In this document: one piece after another, positions 1 through 8,015 of the stretch
Position numbering within the stretch: position 1 is the first letter of the stretch
How the letters are laid out: every line of letters starts with the position of its first letter
Assembly: GCA_002315675.1 (NCBI GenBank)
Contig: DCHP01000006.1
Span: forward strand, 1-36,504
Direction of reading: 5' to 3'
Source: Rikenellaceae bacterium UBA1749
Lineage (GTDB): Bacteria; Bacteroidota; Bacteroidia; Bacteroidales; Rikenellaceae
Length of the DNA stretch: 36,504 nucleotides
The notes under the pieces: generated by a model
Seen by the model: only the letters and a program-made list of their open reading frames with translations
The model's database searches: none
Told to the model about the DNA's origin: nothing
Made by a program: the position numbers and the translations under genes

Positions 1-119
1 GTAAATAGGGAAATCAATGTCTTCTGCTGTTACTCAGCATCTTATATCCGGGTGCCAGAGAAAGATATAGATTATAGCTAAGCGCTTCAAGAATACAAAG
101 TCTGACGTTCATTCTGTAA

Positions 120-696
120 AGAAGATCAGTTAAACTACCTATAAAATGTCAACCATTCTCCTATTCAAGAATCACTAAGATTCTGTCAAGTGTTAGAGGG
201 AAGATTAACATACCTACAACTAGCAGATATATTGAATACTGCGAAAATTCATGGCTCTTGCTTAGAGTTCACAACATCAATACTGCCTTTGCAGAACGAG
301 AAACAAATAGTAAATACTATTTCATTGACAATGGCATACTTAGCCTTCTTTTAAATGATCATAACACGACTTTACTGGAAAATATTGTGGCTCTTTCCCT
401 TTTCCGCAAATACAGAAATAAAAGAACAACGAACATATCTATTTCTATAATCAAAATATAGAAGTTGATTTCTACATACCTGATGACAGACTTGTCATAC
501 AAGTATCTTATTCAATAAAGGATCATATAACACAGAGACCCGAGAATTAGAAGCACTGCAGAAGTTACCAAAAGCCTTATCATGCAAACGAAGAATCATC
601 ATCACCTATGACGAAGAAAGAACCATCGAAGATGAATATGGAGAAAATGAGGTTATTCCATGTTGGAAATGGTTGATTCAATATTCTTTAGGTTAG
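120..696 (+). pseudogene. Decayed AAA-family ATPase, C-terminal DUF4143 part
   Basis: Three reading frames together give a recognisable C-terminal half of the Bacteroidales AAA ATPase/DUF4143 family. About 120-425 encodes a stretch with ERETNSKYYFIDNGILSLLL and LLENIVALSLFRKY. The frame then shifts and continues from about 430 with YFYNQNIEVDFYIPD and VIQVSYSIKD. It shifts again near 531 into ETRELEALQKLPKALSCKRR, ITYDEERTIE and VIPCWKWLIQYSLG, ending at a stop at 694-696. The ATPase half with the Walker motifs is not visible upstream; bases 1-119 contain stops and no clear match. Intact relatives are about 400 residues and are often annotated as ATP-binding proteins of unknown role. Two frameshifts plus the missing N-terminus make this a dead remnant. 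The family call is from remembered motif pattern, not from a search. Confidence 0.75.
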
Positions 697-755
697 AATC
701 TTCTCCTACAGAAAACCAGGAGTCAAAAAGAATAAATCATCCTAAAAAATAGTGA

Positions 756-849
756 GTCTACTTGAAAAAGTATGCTTTGCCGTTTTTGCCACGAGTACAG
801 ACCTCTGTAATTGGGGCGTTTCCCAACATTTGGACTATTTCAAGTTGAC
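756..849 (-). repeat. Dispersed ~100-base repeat, copy A, inverted ends
   Basis: The ends are inverted: GTCTACTTGAAAAA at 756-769 and, on the other strand from 849, GTCAACTTGAAATA. Read on the minus strand, the element matches the plus-strand sequence at 13807-13906. The two share 17 identical bases in a row (ACTTGAAATAGTCCAAA), then ATTACAGAGGT, and near the far end TTTTTCAAGT. Over the first 49 positions I count 40 identities without gaps. It contains no gene and lies between the dead ATPase and the terminator at 858-891. It could be a MITE-like or REP-like element; I do not recognise the family. Confidence 0.75.
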
Positions 850-857
850 CCAATAGT

Positions 858-891
858 AAAAAAGCGAGGCCCCCACAATTGAGAGCCTCGT
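858..891 (-). terminator. Rho-independent terminator of the OmpA/TPR lipoprotein gene
   Basis: Read on the minus strand, a stem CGAGGC/GCCTCG (plus positions 865-870 and 885-890, extendable by one G-T pair) is followed by six T residues (plus 858-863). It starts about 25 bases after the stop codon of the gene at 916-2637. The stem and T-run are directly visible. Confidence 0.85.
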
Positions 892-915
892 CTTGTATTC
901 TATACTTCAGTCAAA

Positions 916-2637
916 TTATTTTGCAATAGCTTTGAATTCAGCATCTTCAAAATATGGCTGGAAGTTAGCTTCAGTAGCAGCAAGTTTAGCAGCTTCTGGG
1001 TTCTTAGCGATAGCGTTCTTCAAGCTAGAGATGAATGAAGCTTTATCACCTTCTTTAGCAGCGATAACTGCTTTCAGGTAATCAGCTCTCCAGCATTTCA
1101 TGCCAGAAACAGACTGTTTAGCAGCAGCAACATCGTTGTTCAAGTAGTTGCAAAGAGCTTTATTGAAACCGTCAAGTGAAGCAGCAGCTGACTTGTAATC
1201 ACCTTTAGCGAATGCTACAAGACCCTTATTGTATTTAGCTTCGTCGCAGTTAGCTGCAGCAAAGTATTTAGCAGCTTCGTCTTTCTTACCTTCATTTAGA
1301 GCGAAACAACCAAGGTTGTTGATGATCTGTGGGCAAGAATTGTCAATCTTAGCAGCTTTTTCAATGTTAGCTTTACCTTCAGCACATTTGCCGTCCAATG
1401 TTTTAACAACACCAAGATTGTTCCAAGCGCGAGCATCGTTGAATTTATCAGCAGCAGCTTTGTAACATTTAGCCTTAGTTGCGTTGTCATTGTAAAGAGT
1501 AGCGGCGAACAACATTTCTTCAAGATTCAAAGAATTGATGTCTGAAGCAACACATGCTTTAAGTTCGTCATCAGTCTTACCCTGAATCTGAACGTTAACA
1601 TTAAGTTTAGTACGACGAAGAACTGGAAGGATCTTTTCTTTAAGTACAGAGAAAGTAGCACTCATGTTACGGATTTCAGAATCACGAACCTGAGGATCTG
1701 AGTACATTGAAAGAACCTTTAGAATAAGATCCTTGTCAGCGATGTCAGACTGAGCGACTAATTCCTTGAAACCATCCCAGTCTTCACCCATTGCATTTAA
1801 ATCATAATCACTTGTACCAAGTTTTTTGCCTTTGAACTGTTTCTTAACAGCTTTTTCAGTATTGTTACCACGATTCTTAGCCAACTTATCGTTGAAATTA
1901 ACTGGACCTTCTGGAGATGCGTAACCATAAGCTTCTACATTACCAACTGTTCTCTTAGGATCATCAGAGTTATCTTCGATGAATTGTTCCAAAGCCTGGA
2001 TTTCATCTGAATTCAACTGAGCCTTACGAACGTTTGCAGAGTTAACCAAGAATTTAACATTTGCATTCTGGTTGATTTCAGTAACACGTTTGAATGCGTC
2101 TGGAGCAATTGCCAATTTAGCAAAGTTATCAACTAGATCAGCCTGAAGAGCGTTAACACCCCATGCGATAAAGATTGTTTTAGGGAAGCTTGTAAATTCT
2201 TTAATCTTCTTACCACCCTTAAGACATTTTACTTCTGCCTGGAAAACCAGTTTGCTAAGACGTAAGTCCTTGTCATAAGCGATAGAAACTGGAATAGTTA
2301 CTGAACCACCATTCTTGTAAGAGATAACCTTGTAGTTATCCTGAACTTTTTCTCCCTGAAGGATAGTAGGTTCACCGGCAGCAGTTTTACCAGAAACGAT
2401 CTGAGATTCAAGAACTGGAGTAAGTTTAAGAACACCCTGTTTGTGGAATACTTTTGCAGGGAATGTAACGTTTACATCAGCAACAGCATTGTCACCAACA
2501 AGAGTTACATATTCAGGAGTGCAGTTTACAGTAATACCTGAAGCTGCTTTTTTCATCATTTTGTTGTAGCAGTTACAGCTAGAAAGACCTAGAGCCATAA
2601 CAAGAGCAGCTACACTGATGCTTAAAAATCTTCTCAT
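916..2637 (-). CDS. Outer-membrane-type lipoprotein with OmpA-like region and TPR repeats
   Basis: This 573-residue protein begins with a lipoprotein signal (hydrophobic residues 4-18, lipobox LSSC with Cys21). Residues about 40-160 look like an all-beta domain. Residues about 195-270 resemble an OmpA-type peptidoglycan-binding segment, with the run VEAYGYASPEGP near 234-245 followed by LAKNRG. Residues about 370-510 contain TPR-like helices, including DARAWNNLGV and CPQIINNLGCFALNEG. The likely role is a periplasm-facing lipoprotein linking the outer membrane and cell wall. It is monocistronic, with a consensus promoter and its own terminator, and its lysine- and alanine-rich composition suggests high expression. 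The domain order is known from Bacteroidales lipoproteins of unproven function; I assign no specific name. Confidence 0.8.
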   Translation of the reverse strand: MRRFLSISVAALVMALGLSSCNCYNKMMKKAASGITVNCTPEYVTLVGDNAVADVNVTFPAKVFHKQGVLKLTPVLESQIVSGKTAAGEPTILQGEKVQDNYKVISYKNGGSVTIPVSIAYDKDLRLSKLVFQAEVKCLKGGKKIKEFTSFPKTIFIAWGVNALQADLVDNFAKLAIAPDAFKRVTEINQNANVKFLVNSANVRKAQLNSDEIQALEQFIEDNSDDPKRTVGNVEAYGYASPEGPVNFNDKLAKNRGNNTEKAVKKQFKGKKLGTSDYDLNAMGEDWDGFKELVAQSDIADKDLILKVLSMYSDPQVRDSEIRNMSATFSVLKEKILPVLRRTKLNVNVQIQGKTDDELKACVASDINSLNLEEMLFAATLYNDNATKAKCYKAAADKFNDARAWNNLGVVKTLDGKCAEGKANIEKAAKIDNSCPQIINNLGCFALNEGKKDEAAKYFAAANCDEAKYNKGLVAFAKGDYKSAAASLDGFNKALCNYLNNDVAAAKQSVSGMKCWRADYLKAVIAAKEGDKASFISSLKNAIAKNPEAAKLAATEANFQPYFEDAEFKAIAK

Positions 2638-2705
2638 TGTAATAAGTAAATTTTTGGTTTATAATAAATTAATTAATTTTTTTCTAAAAAAGCCTATTGT
2701 TTGCG

Positions 2706-2737
2706 CAAATATACAATATAATTTTTTTCCTATCAAT
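2706..2737 (-). promoter_or_regulatory. Bacteroidota promoter for the OmpA/TPR lipoprotein
   Basis: On the minus strand, ATTG (plus 2734-2737) lies 20 bases before TATATTTG (plus 2706-2713), matching the -33/-7 pattern TTTG-N19-21-TAnnTTTG. Transcription would start near 2699, giving a leader of about 60 AT-rich bases before the ATG at 2637. The site lies in the 116-base gap after pnp. Confidence 0.75.
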
Positions 2738-2753
2738 ACTCGATGAAAAAAAA

Positions 2754-5057
2754 TTAATCATTTTGAGCATTTGAATCAAAGTTTTCCTTGACTTCAGTAT
2801 TTTCTCTATTACCCTTATAATCCCTGTTTTCTCTATGACCATGGTTTTTCTTGAAATCCTTTCCACCCTTATGGTCATTCCTTCTTGGACCATTAAACTG
2901 CTTTCTTGGCTTTGGGTCCTCCTCAGGTGCATTAGGATCACGTGGAAGAAGTGCCTTCATTGACAAGCGAAGTTTGTTTGTCTTCTGGTCTATTTCTATT
3001 AGCTTAACCTTAAGGATATCGCCCTCTTTCAGTCCGGTTTCTTCCATAGATTCAAATCGTTTGTTATCAATCTCTGAAATATGAAGGAGTCCTTCCTTGC
3101 CAGGTATTATTTCAACGAACGCACCGAAACTAACTATTGATTTGATTGGGCCTTCATATACTTCACCTTCTTCAGGAATAGTTGTAATACCTTTTATCTT
3201 GTTAACAACATAGTCAATTCCCTCCTGGTTTACTCCAAAGATTTCAATTTCTCCGGTTTCACCTACTTCTGTTACAGATACTGTACAGCCACTTGTCTTC
3301 TGCATTTCCTGAATAACTTCGCCGCCCTTGCCGATAACAGCACCAATAAAGTCCTTAGGGATAATCATTTTTATCATCTTAGGCACATGAGGCTTGTACT
3401 GAGAACGTGGAGCAGGAATTGTATCCTCAATAATATCCAGTATATGCATACGACCACGGCGTGCCTGGTCAAGAGCCTTTGCCAGAACCTCATAGCTCAA
3501 ACCATCAACTTTAATATCCATCTGGGTTGCAGTGATACCATCACGTGTTCCTGTTACCTTGAAGTCCATATCTCCAAGATGGTCTTCATCGCCAAGAATA
3601 TCAGAAAGGATTGCAATACGATTACCTTCAGCTATCATACCCATAGCAACACCAGATACAGGTTTCTTTATCTTAACACCTGCATCCATCAGCGCTAGTG
3701 TACCAGCACAAACTGTCGCCATTGATGAAGAACCATTGGATTCAAGAATATCTGATACCACACGTATACTATATGGACATTCTTCAGGAGAAGGAATCAT
3801 TGGTTTCAAGGCACGGAATGCAAGGTTCCCATGACCAATTTCACGACGGGAAATTCCACGTGACGCTTTAGCTTCACCTGTTGCAAAAGGAGGGAAGTTG
3901 TAATGAAGGACAAAGCGTTCACTACCTTCACGAAGCACCTCATCCACTATCTTTTCATCCAGTTTAGTCCCAAGAGTTACAGTTGATAGTGACTGAGTTT
4001 CACCACGCGTAAAGATTGAAGATCCATGAGGTCCTGGAAGCGGACCTACTTCACACCAGATTGGTCTGATCTGTTCAGTTGTTCTTCCGTCAAGACGGAC
4101 ACCTTCATCCAAAATCATATTACGCATTGCAGTACGCAAAGAGTAATCATGGAAATATCTGCGGATCATTGATTCTTTCTCAGCCAGTTCATCCTCAGTG
4201 AATTTCTGAAGATATTCAGCAAGAACGGCTTCAAATGCATCTTCACGCTCATGTTTTGGAAGCTTGCTCTTGGCTACGGCATATACCTTATCATAAGTAG
4301 AGGAAACTACATCCTCTTTCAATGTATCATCATTTACTTCGTGGCAATATGTTCGCTTTTCTGTTTTACCGACTTCTGCCATCAGTTCTATCTGAGCCTG
4401 ACATTGTTTCTTTATTTCTTCATGAGCGAACTTGATTGCATCAAGCATATCACTTTCCTGAACCTCGTCCATCTCACCTTCAACCATCATAATATTATCC
4501 ATGGTTGCAGCAACCATAAGATCAAGATCAAATCCCTGTGCCATTTGAGAGAATGTAGGATTGATCACAAACTCACCATTGATTCTGGCAACTCGTACTT
4601 CAGAAATAGGAGCTTCAAAAGGAAGATCACTTACTGCAATTGCAGCTGATGCTGCCAGACCAGCCAAAGCATCAGGTTGTATGTCCGGGTCAGCGGAAAT
4701 AAGTGTTACATTCACAAAAACTTCCGCATGGAAATCTTTAGGGAATAATGGGCGTAATGCCCTATCTATTAGTCTTGCTACCAGAATTTCATAATCAGAA
4801 GCTTTTCCTTCCCTTTTCTGGAAGCCCCCTGGGAAACGTCCGTTAGCAGCATACTTTTCTTTGTATTCTACACTCAGAGGCATGAAATCAGTATCCTCTT
4901 TTGCATCCTTTGCAGCAACTACTGTTGCAAGTAACATAGTGTCACCCTGCTTCACAACAGCAGAGCCTGTTGCCTGTTTTGCCAACTTACCAGTGGAAAT
5001 TTCGATTGTTCTTCCACCGAACAGGTCAATTGTCTTCTTTGTTTCGTTGTACAACAT
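2754..5057 (-). CDS. pnp: Polyribonucleotide nucleotidyltransferase (PNPase)
   Basis: PNPase degrades RNA 3' to 5' by phosphorolysis and is a core part of RNA turnover in the cytoplasm. The 767-residue protein shows RNase PH domain 1 (GRFPGGFQKREGKASDYEI), a helical linker, RNase PH domain 2 (about 320-530), a KH domain with the GKGG loop near 575, an S1 domain near 628-700 (SFGAFVEIIPGKEGLLHISE), and a charged Lys/Arg/Asn-rich tail. The frame can be extended to a TTG at 5087, but that codon overlaps the -7 promoter box. The ATG at 5057 gives MLYNETKKTIDLFGGRTIEI, which lines up with the usual family start; ATGs at 5075 and 5066 are alternatives. No terminator is visible after the stop. Confidence 0.96.
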   Translation of the reverse strand: MLYNETKKTIDLFGGRTIEISTGKLAKQATGSAVVKQGDTMLLATVVAAKDAKEDTDFMPLSVEYKEKYAANGRFPGGFQKREGKASDYEILVARLIDRALRPLFPKDFHAEVFVNVTLISADPDIQPDALAGLAASAAIAVSDLPFEAPISEVRVARINGEFVINPTFSQMAQGFDLDLMVAATMDNIMMVEGEMDEVQESDMLDAIKFAHEEIKKQCQAQIELMAEVGKTEKRTYCHEVNDDTLKEDVVSSTYDKVYAVAKSKLPKHEREDAFEAVLAEYLQKFTEDELAEKESMIRRYFHDYSLRTAMRNMILDEGVRLDGRTTEQIRPIWCEVGPLPGPHGSSIFTRGETQSLSTVTLGTKLDEKIVDEVLREGSERFVLHYNFPPFATGEAKASRGISRREIGHGNLAFRALKPMIPSPEECPYSIRVVSDILESNGSSSMATVCAGTLALMDAGVKIKKPVSGVAMGMIAEGNRIAILSDILGDEDHLGDMDFKVTGTRDGITATQMDIKVDGLSYEVLAKALDQARRGRMHILDIIEDTIPAPRSQYKPHVPKMIKMIIPKDFIGAVIGKGGEVIQEMQKTSGCTVSVTEVGETGEIEIFGVNQEGIDYVVNKIKGITTIPEEGEVYEGPIKSIVSFGAFVEIIPGKEGLLHISEIDNKRFESMEETGLKEGDILKVKLIEIDQKTNKLRLSMKALLPRDPNAPEEDPKPRKQFNGPRRNDHKGGKDFKKNHGHRENRDYKGNRENTEVKENFDSNAQND

Positions 5058-5084
5058 ATTTTTCATCTTTTCCATTAAATTGAG

Positions 5085-5119
5085 CAAAGGTACTTAATTT
5101 TTTATATTTTATAAACAAA
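5085..5119 (-). promoter_or_regulatory. pnp promoter
   Basis: On the minus strand, TACCTTTG (plus 5085-5092) fits the TAnnTTTG -7 box. A TTTG at plus 5116-5119 lies 23 bases upstream, at the long end of the accepted spacing. It is the main reason to reject the TTG at 5087 as the pnp start, because that codon would sit inside the promoter. The region is shared with a divergent promoter at 5125-5132. Confidence 0.65.
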
Positions 5120-5124
5120 AATGA

Positions 5125-5132
5125 TATCTTTG
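5125..5132 (+). promoter_or_regulatory. -7 box for the YtxH-like/holin-like/GH18 gene chain
   Basis: TATCTTTG matches TAnnTTTG and lies 26 bases before the ATG at 5159. No clear TTTG is seen at the -33 distance; the upstream segment is an A/T run. It is divergent from the pnp promoter, only a few bases away. Confidence 0.6.
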
Positions 5133-5158
5133 TAATTGGTAAATAAATATCATATTCT

Positions 5159-5308
5159 ATGAAAAGCAATACATTCCTAGCTCTTCTGACAGGTATTGCA
5201 ATCGGAGCCGCCGCCGTTATCCTGTATACGAGCAACAAAGAGCTTAAATCCATCTTGGATAGCATTGATGAAAGTGTAAAACAACAAAATTCAGAAGACA
5301 ATGAGTGA
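5159..5308 (+). CDS. Small YtxH-like membrane protein
   Basis: A 49-residue protein with one N-terminal hydrophobic segment (LALLTGIAIGAAAVILYTS, residues 7-25), then a short charged tail (NKELKSILDSIDESVKQQN). The glycine/alanine-rich membrane helix followed by a charged helix is typical of YtxH/YqjD-like small proteins, in which the tail faces the cytoplasm. Its stop overlaps the next gene's ATG by 8 bases (ATGAGTGA), so the two are probably translationally coupled. It is first in a run of overlapping genes. Function in Bacteroidota is not established; a stress-related or membrane-anchoring role is inference. Confidence 0.75.
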   Translation: MKSNTFLALLTGIAIGAAAVILYTSNKELKSILDSIDESVKQQNSEDNE

Positions 5309-5657
5309 TAATTCCGGTCCTTTTTCACAAACCAAGGAAGATATAGAAAAACTGATTGAACTTAAATTCGACCGATTTAAGCTACAGACTGCCGACTCCC
5401 TGTCAAGGCTGTTCAGTAGGATGCTGGTGGTTTTCCTCATACTGGTAATGGTCGGTATTCTAATAGCTTTCATAACTATAGCATTCGCAATCTGGATTGG
5501 TGAGATGATTGGTTCATTCACATTAGGGATGTTGTCATCATCACTTATTGTCTTGTTGATAATAGCATTCCTGTACATAAAGAGAGACAAACTATTCATC
5601 AATAGCATGACCAAGTTATTTATTAAACTATTATTCCCAAATGACAAAGCAGAATAG
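5301..5657 (+). CDS. Holin-like/YqjE-type inner membrane protein
   Basis: This 118-residue protein has a charged N-terminal amphipathic segment (EDIEKLIELKFDRFKLQTADSLSR, residues about 13-36), then two membrane helices (about 42-65 and 74-92), then a basic C-terminus. This matches the family often labelled phage holin superfamily III or YqjE. In bacterial chromosomes these genes sit beside YtxH/YqjD-like genes, as here, and are not phage lysis genes; there are no phage genes nearby. It overlaps the YtxH-like gene by 8 bases and the next gene by 17 bases. Role unknown, possibly membrane stress. Confidence 0.75.
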   Translation: MSDNSGPFSQTKEDIEKLIELKFDRFKLQTADSLSRLFSRMLVVFLILVMVGILIAFITIAFAIWIGEMIGSFTLGMLSSSLIVLLIIAFLYIKRDKLFINSMTKLFIKLLFPNDKAE

Positions 5658-5946
5658 AGATTACTCTTCCATTAAGAGTCACAAAGAACTTTTGCAGGCA
5701 ATATCTGATATCAATCAGCAGATCAGACTTCAGTCAACAATTCTTGATTCAGCCATTACATCCATAAAATACAAATATAGTTTTGCGCATGTGATGGAGA
5801 TATGCGTCACAAAATATCAGATTTTTGCCCAGACATTCAAGAATGTAATTCTGTTGATCAACAAGATCAGAGGGATTTCCAGTAAAAATCCGTCACATCA
5901 GAAACAGTCAAGCGATACTTTGAACGATACATACAATGAAAACTAA
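5641..5946 (+). CDS. Small hypothetical protein (YqjK-like position)
   Basis: This 101-residue protein is not recognised by motif. It lacks a signal peptide. It has helical character throughout, with a mildly hydrophobic segment near residues 60-80 (FAQTFKNVILLINKIRG) and a polar tail. It overlaps the holin-like gene by 17 bases and the GH18 gene by 11 bases, so it is clearly part of the same unit. In other bacteria the third gene of the YqjD-YqjE set (YqjK) occupies the same place and is also poorly conserved, so a functional trio is a reasonable inference. Overlap on both sides supports it being a real gene. Confidence 0.65.
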   Translation: MTKQNRDYSSIKSHKELLQAISDINQQIRLQSTILDSAITSIKYKYSFAHVMEICVTKYQIFAQTFKNVILLINKIRGISSKNPSHQKQSSDTLNDTYNEN

Positions 5947-6997
5947 AATTATTCTCCGGATAATCTCTGTTGCCGTCTTGTTATCTGTCTTTGCATCCGA
6001 GGTCAGTCAGAACTCAGCAAGCGCTGTACCTTCCAAAAAGAGAATTGTCGCAGCCTATGTTTCTGCAAGGCCTAAAATATCTCCGGATCCAAATTATGTC
6101 ACCCACATAAATTTTGCATTCGGTAAAGTCAAGAGGGATACATATGATGGAGTTACAATCTGGGGAACCAAAAGACTAAGGGAAATTGTTGCATTGAAAG
6201 AGCAGAATCCAAATTTGAAGGTAATATTATCAATTGGAGGATGGGGCGCCGGAGGTTTCAGCGAGATGGCATCCAGTGACAGCACTAGAAATAGTTTCAT
6301 CGAAGACTGCGTAAGAAAATGCGATGAATACAATCTCGATGGCATTGATATTGATTGGGAATTCCCTGGCAGTTCCGCATCAGGTATCAAATCATCTCTT
6401 GAAGACAAGGATAATTTCACTCTATTGATGAAAGGACTCAGAGAAGCCCTGGGGAAGAAAAGAATACTTTCATTCGCATCAAACGCAAGTGGAAAGCACG
6501 CAAATTGGAAGGATGTAATCAAATATCTTGATTACGTCAATGTAATGTGTTACGATATGGGGCGCCCACCATTTCACAATGCAGCCCTATACAAATCCGA
6601 CATGGTAAGATTCAGTACTGAAGATGCCATTGAAGCACATATCAGCAAAGGTATACCGGCAAAGAAAATTGTACTTGGGATACCATTTTATGGCCATGGA
6701 AACAAAAAACTGAAAGTCAACGATTATGTAGGGTTCAGGGAGCTCCCTAACTTTGACCAATATGAACACAAATGGGATTCAACAGCAATGGTACCATACA
6801 TAGTAAACAAAAAAGGAGAAATGCTGGTAACATATGATGATGAGGAATCCATCCGCCTGAAATGCGAATATGCAATAAACAGGGGATTGCTGGGAGTAAT
6901 GTACTGGGAGTTCTCATATGATGATTCAGACCAGACCCTGACAAAGCTCTCATACGAAACCACAAAAAACAGCAAAAAGACAAGTAGAAAAAAATAG
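5936..6997 (+). CDS. Secreted glycoside hydrolase family 18 (chitinase-like)
   Basis: This 353-residue protein has a signal peptide (residues 1-30) and a single GH18 barrel. The substrate-strand motif SIGGWG lies at 99-104. The catalytic signature DGIDIDWE lies at 135-142, with Glu142 as the proton donor, so the DxxDxDxE motif is complete. MCYDM at 204-208 and GVMYWEFSYDD near 320-330 fit the later barrel strands. GH18 enzymes cleave beta-1,4-GlcNAc bonds in chitin, chitooligosaccharides or N-glycan cores; with no binding modules the substrate is open, and periplasmic processing of GlcNAc-containing glycans is plausible. Its start overlaps the small hypothetical gene by 11 bases, so it is co-transcribed with the YtxH/holin-like set, an odd pairing. 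Confidence 0.93.
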   Translation: MKTKIILRIISVAVLLSVFASEVSQNSASAVPSKKRIVAAYVSARPKISPDPNYVTHINFAFGKVKRDTYDGVTIWGTKRLREIVALKEQNPNLKVILSIGGWGAGGFSEMASSDSTRNSFIEDCVRKCDEYNLDGIDIDWEFPGSSASGIKSSLEDKDNFTLLMKGLREALGKKRILSFASNASGKHANWKDVIKYLDYVNVMCYDMGRPPFHNAALYKSDMVRFSTEDAIEAHISKGIPAKKIVLGIPFYGHGNKKLKVNDYVGFRELPNFDQYEHKWDSTAMVPYIVNKKGEMLVTYDDEESIRLKCEYAINRGLLGVMYWEFSYDDSDQTLTKLSYETTKNSKKTSRKK

Positions 6998-7032
6998 TCT
7001 CTCAAGGCACATGGTGCAATAGTTTTAGAGAC
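6997..7032. other. Nested inverted repeat between GH18 and the oxidoreductase gene
   Basis: An outer stem GTCTCT (6997-7002)/AGAGAC (7027-7032) encloses an inner GCAC/GTGC stem (7007-7010/7014-7017). No T-run follows, so it is not a standard terminator. A near-consensus -7 box, TAGTTTTA, overlaps the 3' part at 7020-7027. It could be a weak terminator, an operator or chance. Confidence 0.35.
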
Positions 7033-7052
7033 AGACTCTAATTAGTATTGAT

Positions 7053-8015
7053 ATGAAACTAGCAATTATTGGAACAGGACTTATTGTAGGAGAAGCGTTA
7101 AAGGCACTGACAAAAGTTCCTCAAATAGAACTTAGCGCAATATATGCAAGACCTCAGAGTCTTGAAAAAGGTAAAAAGCTTGCGGCAGAATATGGAATTA
7201 AAGAAGTCTATTCAGATTACGACAGACTTCTTTCGGAAAGTGATTCAGACTTTATTTACGTTGCAAACATCAATAGCGTACATTTTTCATATGCCGAGAA
7301 GGCACTGCAGGCAGGAAAGAATCTTATTATTGAAAAGCCCATCTGTGTAAATAATAGACAATTCCAGACATTGAAGAACATAGCCCTAGATAAAAAACTG
7401 TACTTGTTTGAAGCTGTAACATTTCTTCACGCTCCTTTTTTCGATGAGATAAGGAAAATGGTACAATCAATAGGAAAAATACGATCTATTCAATGCAACT
7501 ATTCAAAATACTCATCAAGATATGACAGATATCTCAAAGGAGATGTAGCACCGGTTTTCAATCCTGAATGCTCAGGCGGGGCCTTGCTTGATTTGAATAT
7601 CTATAGTATCAATTTCGTCGTATCACTGTTTGGATTTCCTACCGGAGATATAAAGTATTATTACAACAAAGGATATAATGGAATCGATATATCAGGGACA
7701 CTTATTATGAAATATGATGATTTTACGGCAACATGCACAGCTGCAAAAGATTCGTACAGTCCCTGCTTTGACATTATTCAAGGTGAGGAAGGTTATATCA
7801 TGATTAATGGTTCTCCCGACAATCTTTCTGAAATAGAGTTTTCATGCATAGACAAATCAGGGAAGTTCAGTGTAAAAAGTCCATTCCACAGAATGGTTGA
7901 TGAGTTTACTGATTTTGAAGATATATTCAGGAAAGGAAATTATGAAAAATGCCTTGAGTATCTTCAAATATCTGAAAATGCCATGAAAGTTGTCAGTGCG
8001 ACTTTGGGCGAATAA
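7053..8015 (+). CDS. Gfo/Idh/MocA family NAD(P)-dependent oxidoreductase
   Basis: This 320-residue protein has an N-terminal Rossmann fold (GTGLIV at residues 7-12) and the family signature EKP at 94-96 (IIEKPICVN), followed by the larger beta-sheet dimer/substrate domain (about 125-320). Such enzymes oxidise or reduce sugars, inositols or dihydrodiols. The segment with SGGALLDLNIYSINFVVSLFG fits the dihydrodiol dehydrogenase-like branch, where the substrate is usually unknown. There is no signal peptide, so it is cytoplasmic. Its last 23 bases overlap the end of the convergent SprT-like gene, and its terminator hairpin lies inside that gene at 8044-8082. Confidence 0.88.
   Translation: MKLAIIGTGLIVGEALKALTKVPQIELSAIYARPQSLEKGKKLAAEYGIKEVYSDYDRLLSESDSDFIYVANINSVHFSYAEKALQAGKNLIIEKPICVNNRQFQTLKNIALDKKLYLFEAVTFLHAPFFDEIRKMVQSIGKIRSIQCNYSKYSSRYDRYLKGDVAPVFNPECSGGALLDLNIYSINFVVSLFGFPTGDIKYYYNKGYNGIDISGTLIMKYDDFTATCTAAKDSYSPCFDIIQGEEGYIMINGSPDNLSEIEFSCIDKSGKFSVKSPFHRMVDEFTDFEDIFRKGNYEKCLEYLQISENAMKVVSATLGE

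Noticed and set aside
4251..4649. 132-codon open frame on the plus strand across pnp
   Set aside because: Antisense to conserved PNPase domain 1; no recognisable start context or motifs.
5301..5657. Prophage holin
   Set aside because: The protein has holin-like membrane helices, but there are no phage genes nearby and the YtxH-like neighbour points to the chromosomal YqjD/YqjE-type set.
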